This document shows, one piece after another, positions 60,462 through 64,000 of a stretch of DNA of 64,000 nucleotides. Within the stretch, counting starts at the first letter, position 1; each line of letters begins with the position of its first letter. The DNA lies in NCBI GenBank assembly GCA_031180805.1, contig JAPSLL010000005.1:62001-126000 (forward strand), given 5' to 3'. Origin of the DNA: Bacillus sp. (in: firmicutes) (GTDB taxonomy: Bacteria > Bacillota > Bacilli > Bacillales > Bacillaceae). Under the pieces are notes generated by a model. That model had not been told where the DNA came from. It did not search any database and saw only the letters and a list, made by a program, of their open reading frames with translations. The translations under genes and the position numbers were made by a program.

Positions 60462-61771
60462 CATTCATTCCCTTTTACACCTACGCCGATGTATGTGTAA
60501 CCTAAATCGACCAATCTTTTACGATCAAGTGCATTTCTGCCATCAAAAATAATCGGTTTGTTAAGTTTTAACTTAACCCCTTCCCAATCGAGATCGATTA
60601 ACTCCTTCCATTCTGTGACGAGGATAATGGCATCCGCTCCTTCTATTGCATCTATTGGTGTTTGCGCATAATCAATCATCGGGAAAATTCGTTTTATCTG
60701 ATCCATTCCTTTAGGATCATATGCTGAAACAATGGCACGATTTTGAATGAGATATTCGATGACTCGTTGCGAGGATGCCTCTCTAATATCATCAGTTTCT
60801 GGTTTAAACGTTAAACCTAAAATAGCAATATGCTTATTAGTTAATTCTCCTAGTGTATTTTTCACATTTGTCATAAACCATTCAACCTGGGAATCATTTA
60901 CGCTTTGTACTGCTTGAAGAATTTGAAATGGAACGTAATTCGCCGCTGAAAATGCTAATAATGCTTTAATATCTTTTGGAAAGCATGAACCTCCAAACCC
61001 AATACCTGCTTGAAGGAAATCTTGACCTATCCGCTTATCTAGCCCCATTCCTTTTGCTACATTTGTTATATCGACATTTAATTTTTCGCACAATCTTGCC
61101 AGTTCATTAACAAACGATATTTTCGTTGCTAAAAAAGTATTTGAAGCATATTTAATCATTTCCGCGTCGTTTAGCGCTGTAAATAAAATTTGCGATTGAA
61201 AATCGTTGTATAACGTGTTCATTTTCATCTTCGCTCGGTCATTTTCACATCCTATAATAATCCGATCTGGCTGTAACGCATCTTTTAGTGCCCTACCCTC
61301 TCTTAAAAATTCAGGATTTGAAACAAGATCAAATGGAATATCCTCGTTTCTCTTTTGCAATTGGGAGAAAATAATTTCCTGAACCTTCTTCCCTGTGCCT
61401 ACGGGAACTGTACTTTTCATAATGATTATTTTATAGTCCTCAATATATGTCCCGATCGATTGTGCCACTTGATCAACATATGAAAGATTTGCCTCACCAG
61501 ATGGTAATGACGGAGTGCCGACAGTGATAAATACAAATTCAGCTTGTTTGAGCGACTTCTTAATAGATGTTGTAAATGATAGCTGACCAAGTTTCAGCTG
61601 TTGCTTCATCATTTCTTCCATACCTGCCTCATAAAATGGAAGATATCCTTGTGATAACATCTTTACTTTCTCTTCGTCATGTTCTACGACTACTACGTGA
61701 TGACCATAAGCTGCAAAGGCGACACTTGTCGTCATTCCAACATAGCCCGCACCTATTACGGCAATATTCAT
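60461..61771 (-). CDS. ugd: UDP-glucose 6-dehydrogenase
   Basis: 436 residues from the ATG at 61771 (TTGGAGCGGGG upstream; a TTG at 61786 is rejected). Rossmann loop AVIGAGYVGMTTSVAFA, catalytic Cys in GIGFGGSCFPKDIKAL, and the C-terminal UDP domain (TFKPETDDIREASS). It oxidises UDP-glucose to UDP-glucuronate with NAD. With the adjacent uridylyltransferase gene and the CotS-like gene it matches the ytcA/ytdA/cotS spore-coat region of Bacillus subtilis. Confidence 0.95.
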   Translation of the reverse strand: MNIAVIGAGYVGMTTSVAFAAYGHHVVVVEHDEEKVKMLSQGYLPFYEAGMEEMMKQQLKLGQLSFTTSIKKSLKQAEFVFITVGTPSLPSGEANLSYVDQVAQSIGTYIEDYKIIIMKSTVPVGTGKKVQEIIFSQLQKRNEDIPFDLVSNPEFLREGRALKDALQPDRIIIGCENDRAKMKMNTLYNDFQSQILFTALNDAEMIKYASNTFLATKISFVNELARLCEKLNVDITNVAKGMGLDKRIGQDFLQAGIGFGGSCFPKDIKALLAFSAANYVPFQILQAVQSVNDSQVEWFMTNVKNTLGELTNKHIAILGLTFKPETDDIREASSQRVIEYLIQNRAIVSAYDPKGMDQIKRIFPMIDYAQTPIDAIEGADAIILVTEWKELIDLDWEGVKLKLNKPIIFDGRNALDRKRLVDLGYTYIGVGVKGNE

Positions 61772-61805
61772 TTTTCCCCGCTCCAATCCAAGTTTATCTA
61801 TCGTA

Positions 61806-62699
61806 TTAAACTTCCTTATCTTTTTTTTCGTTTGCTTGAATCATGTTTAAATAATCTAGTACATCATCACGTAAATCATCTCGCTGTAAAGCAAAATCAA
61901 TTGTAGCTCGAATAAACCCTAGCTTATTTCCGATATCATATCGCCTTCCGTGAAATTGATAGGCATAAACGGCTTGGCACTCATTTAATATTCGAATCGC
62001 TTCTGTTAACTGTACTTCACCGCTAGAATCTGGAGGTAGTGTATTTAAAATTGGAAAAATTTCTGGTCTTAGGATATATCTCCCTAAAATTGCATATTGA
62101 GATGGCGACTCTTCCTTCTTTGGTTTCTCTACCAATGTTTCAATATTTAATATATTTTTGTCTATCTCACTACCCTTTGGTTTAATAATCCCGTATTGAG
62201 AGACTTCATCCTCTGACACCTTTTGAACGCCAACAATCGAGGAATGATATCTGTTGAAGACCTCAATTAATTGCTGTAAGCAAGGCTTTTCTGACATAAC
62301 AATATCATCACCTAATAGAACAGCAAATGGTTCATTACCAACGAATGATCTTGCACAATTAATCGCATGTCCTAATCCCTTTGGTTCCTTTTGACGGATA
62401 TAATGGATATTTGCAAGATTCGTAATTTTTTGCACCTCATGAAATAAGCTTAATTTATTCTTTTTAATCAAAGCATCCTCAAGTTCATATGTTTGATCAA
62501 AATGATCCTCAATCGAACGCTTACCACGCCCGCTAATGATAATAATATCCTCAATTCCTGAAGCAACTGCCTCCTCCACAATATATTGAATCGTAGGTTT
62601 ATCAACTATCGGCAGCATTTCTTTCGGTAATGCCTTCGTTGCTGGTAAAAATCTTGTTCCTAATCCTGCTGCTGGTATAATCGCCTTCCGTATCTTCAT
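61806..62699 (-). CDS. galU: UTP-glucose-1-phosphate uridylyltransferase
   Basis: 297 residues from the ATG at 62699 (AAGGGGAATAGG upstream). GalU/GtaB signature: KAIIPAAGLGTRFLPATKA near the N-terminus, KEMLPIVDKPTIQYIVEEA, and IVEKPKKEE-type (LVEKPKKEESPSQYAILGRY) in the middle. It makes UDP-glucose, the substrate of the dehydrogenase encoded next. It is probably a second, sporulation-linked copy (YtdA-like) apart from a housekeeping gtaB. Confidence 0.94.
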   Translation of the reverse strand: MKIRKAIIPAAGLGTRFLPATKALPKEMLPIVDKPTIQYIVEEAVASGIEDIIIISGRGKRSIEDHFDQTYELEDALIKKNKLSLFHEVQKITNLANIHYIRQKEPKGLGHAINCARSFVGNEPFAVLLGDDIVMSEKPCLQQLIEVFNRYHSSIVGVQKVSEDEVSQYGIIKPKGSEIDKNILNIETLVEKPKKEESPSQYAILGRYILRPEIFPILNTLPPDSSGEVQLTEAIRILNECQAVYAYQFHGRRYDIGNKLGFIRATIDFALQRDDLRDDVLDYLNMIQANEKKDKEV

Positions 62700-62984
62700 T
62701 CCTATTCCCCTTATACAATTAAATTTCAACTTATGTATTTTTATGTAAGTCACCTAAAATTGTATGGAGGATTACCCTAGAGATAGAAAAATAGGTGGAT
62801 TACATCTACGATAAATGAAAAATTCCTCTTGTTTTTGTTATTTCATTGAAAAATGCGTATAGAAGTAGTCCAAAGGGAAACTATAAAGTTCTTATACGTC
62901 AAAGAGGGTCACCTGAATAAGTCGTTGAAAAGTGAAAAGACTTTCTAATAAATAAATACCAGTAATATAGTTTAGTTGTCCTAT

Positions 62985-63011
62985 ACAAATATTTCCCTTT
63001 CTCATAGGTTA
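62985..63011 (+). promoter_or_regulatory. Candidate SigK-type promoter for CotS-like gene
   Basis: AC at 62985-62986, 16 bp, then CATAGGTTA at 63003-63011, matching the SigK AC-N16-CATAnnnTA pattern. It lies about 150 bp upstream of the coat gene. The rest of 62700-63166 is A/T-rich without a gene. Confidence 0.4.
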
Positions 63012-63166
63012 ATTAAAAGTATGCTCCAGTTTAAAATGAACCAACTTCTATCCTTAACTAAAAAGTGCATCACACCCGCACTTTCATTCGTGTGTAAAAG
63101 ACCAAATAGAAATGGCGTATTTTATTCTGGTGTCACTACTTTAATATTTATGGCTGGAGGTATATC

Positions 63167-64000
63167 GTGGAAAATACAATGATTATGCCATGGGAAGAGG
63201 ATCCGCTTCAGGAATTTTATGTACCGGATTACATTATTCAATATGCCCATCAAGTTCTCGAATCCTATGATTTTTCTGTTCATAGTATGAATGTCGTAAC
63301 GACGAAGTCAGATAAAGGCGGGGCAATTTGGAAAATGGAAACATCTGCAGGTCCAAAAAGCTTAAAGCTATTACATCGAAGACCTGCAAGAAGCATGTTT
63401 AGCCTAGGAGCACAAGATTATTTAGTCCATCAACAAAAGTCAAAAGTACCGCCAATTATCACAACGAAAGACGGAAAAAGTTATGTGGAAGCAGGCGGAA
63501 AGCTATGGTTTGTCGCGGAATGGATTGAACCATTGACTCCAGTATCTAAGGATTTAATTGGTGCAAAGCACTTATGCTATGCTCTTGGTGAATTTCACCG
63601 ATTAAGTAAAGGGTATGTACCACCACAGCATTCCGAAATTGCCTCAAGGGTACTGAAATGGCCGAAAAATTACCAAAAGGTTATAAATAAAATGGATTGG
63701 TTTCGCAACATAGCGATGGCCTATCAGGAAATGCCTGCAAGCTCTTACCTATTACAAGTTTTGGATGGCTTTGAGCAACAAGCATTAGCTAGCTATGAAA
63801 GATTACAAGCTTCAAGCTATAATGAGTTAGCTCAGCTCGGAAACGAATATTGGGGCCTCGTTCACCAAGATTATGGATGGTCAAATGGACAAATGGGTCA
63901 GGATGGCATGTGGATTATTGACCTAGATGGTGTTGCCTATGACCTCCCAATTCGTGATTTAAGGAAGCTTATTTCCGGCACGATGGCTGATTTATATCGT
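63167..64000 (+). CDS. Spore coat protein, CotS/CotI family (continues past window)
   Basis: GTG start at 63167 with GGAGG 6 nt upstream; 278 codons are visible and the gene runs off the right edge. It is a kinase-like (APH-fold) protein: GGAIWKMETSAGPKSLKLL for the nucleotide-binding strands, LVHQDYGWSNGQ with the HxD-like catalytic loop, and WIIDLDGVAYDLPIRDL with the metal-binding Asp-Leu-Asp motif. This is the CotS/YsxE/CotI coat family (about 340 residues). Deposited in the spore coat by the mother cell. Confidence 0.9.
   Translation, partial: MENTMIMPWEEDPLQEFYVPDYIIQYAHQVLESYDFSVHSMNVVTTKSDKGGAIWKMETSAGPKSLKLLHRRPARSMFSLGAQDYLVHQQKSKVPPIITTKDGKSYVEAGGKLWFVAEWIEPLTPVSKDLIGAKHLCYALGEFHRLSKGYVPPQHSEIASRVLKWPKNYQKVINKMDWFRNIAMAYQEMPASSYLLQVLDGFEQQALASYERLQASSYNELAQLGNEYWGLVHQDYGWSNGQMGQDGMWIIDLDGVAYDLPIRDLRKLISGTMADLYR

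Noticed and set aside
62976-63182. 68-aa plus-strand frame upstream of the CotS-like gene
   Set aside because: No Shine-Dalgarno sequence, overlaps the coat gene start in another frame, and contains the candidate SigK promoter.

Overview
The window looks like a chromosomal segment of a low-GC, endospore-forming Bacillaceae. The evidence is Gram-positive Shine-Dalgarno sequences (AGGAGG-type) before nearly all genes, frequent TTG/GTG starts, and spore genes throughout (Spo0M, CotF/Yra-type coat proteins, a CotS-type coat protein at the right end, the kamA-yod lysine locus). The species cannot be named from sequence alone. No rRNA, tRNA, CRISPR array or prophage was seen.

Layout. 1-6.4 kb: housekeeping and stress genes (AlkD-like repair enzyme, a TetR/NAD(P)-binding-protein pair with three matching operators, a glycine-rich membrane protein, VOC, DinB, HXXEE, Spo0M). 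6.6-16.1 kb: a coherent lysine catabolic locus on the minus strand. It runs kamR-ablB, then a clear sigma-54 promoter, then kamA, a YokU-like zinc protein, an aminotransferase, both CoA-transferase subunits, an M20 deacylase and a second aminotransferase. 16.2-26 kb: accessory DNA with a broken SDR gene, a subtilisin, a decayed IS1595-family element, an AadA-like nucleotidyltransferase, two MarR-type regulators, AzoR, a secreted GH5 mannanase and small genes. 26-36 kb: membrane and transport genes (PanF/YhdT, CDF exporter, YlmA-type ATPase, LysE, APC permease), an orphan GvpU and small proteins. 36.2-47.1 kb: a minus-strand block of four membrane-anchored zinc-ribbon proteins around an ABC-2 exporter and a GH3 enzyme. 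47.3-49.8 kb: a rearranged yra/adhB sporulation locus. 50-54 kb: a nucleotidyltransferase, two immunity-like proteins, and a butanediol-type dehydrogenase with its TetR regulator.

The most unusual locus is at 53.98-54.82 kb. A 46-codon gene has a paeninodin/lasso-type leader but a Pro/Gly/Asp-rich tail that cannot form a normal lasso ring. It lies 58 bp upstream of a GNAT/autoinducer-synthase-like acyltransferase, with a hairpin plus T-run between them. I read this as a possible acyltransferase-modified (lipidated) peptide system. Next upstream is a Crp/Fnr regulator with an in-frame TAG near its start.

56-64 kb: an extra RNase J, a cold-shock protein, a HAD phosphatase, and UDP-glucose dehydrogenase plus UTP-glucose-1-phosphate uridylyltransferase next to a CotS-family coat gene, which suggests spore-coat polysaccharide synthesis. 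At least five degenerate copies of one ~100-120 bp dispersed repeat, several GGGGAC-type palindromes and many intrinsic terminators are scattered through the window.
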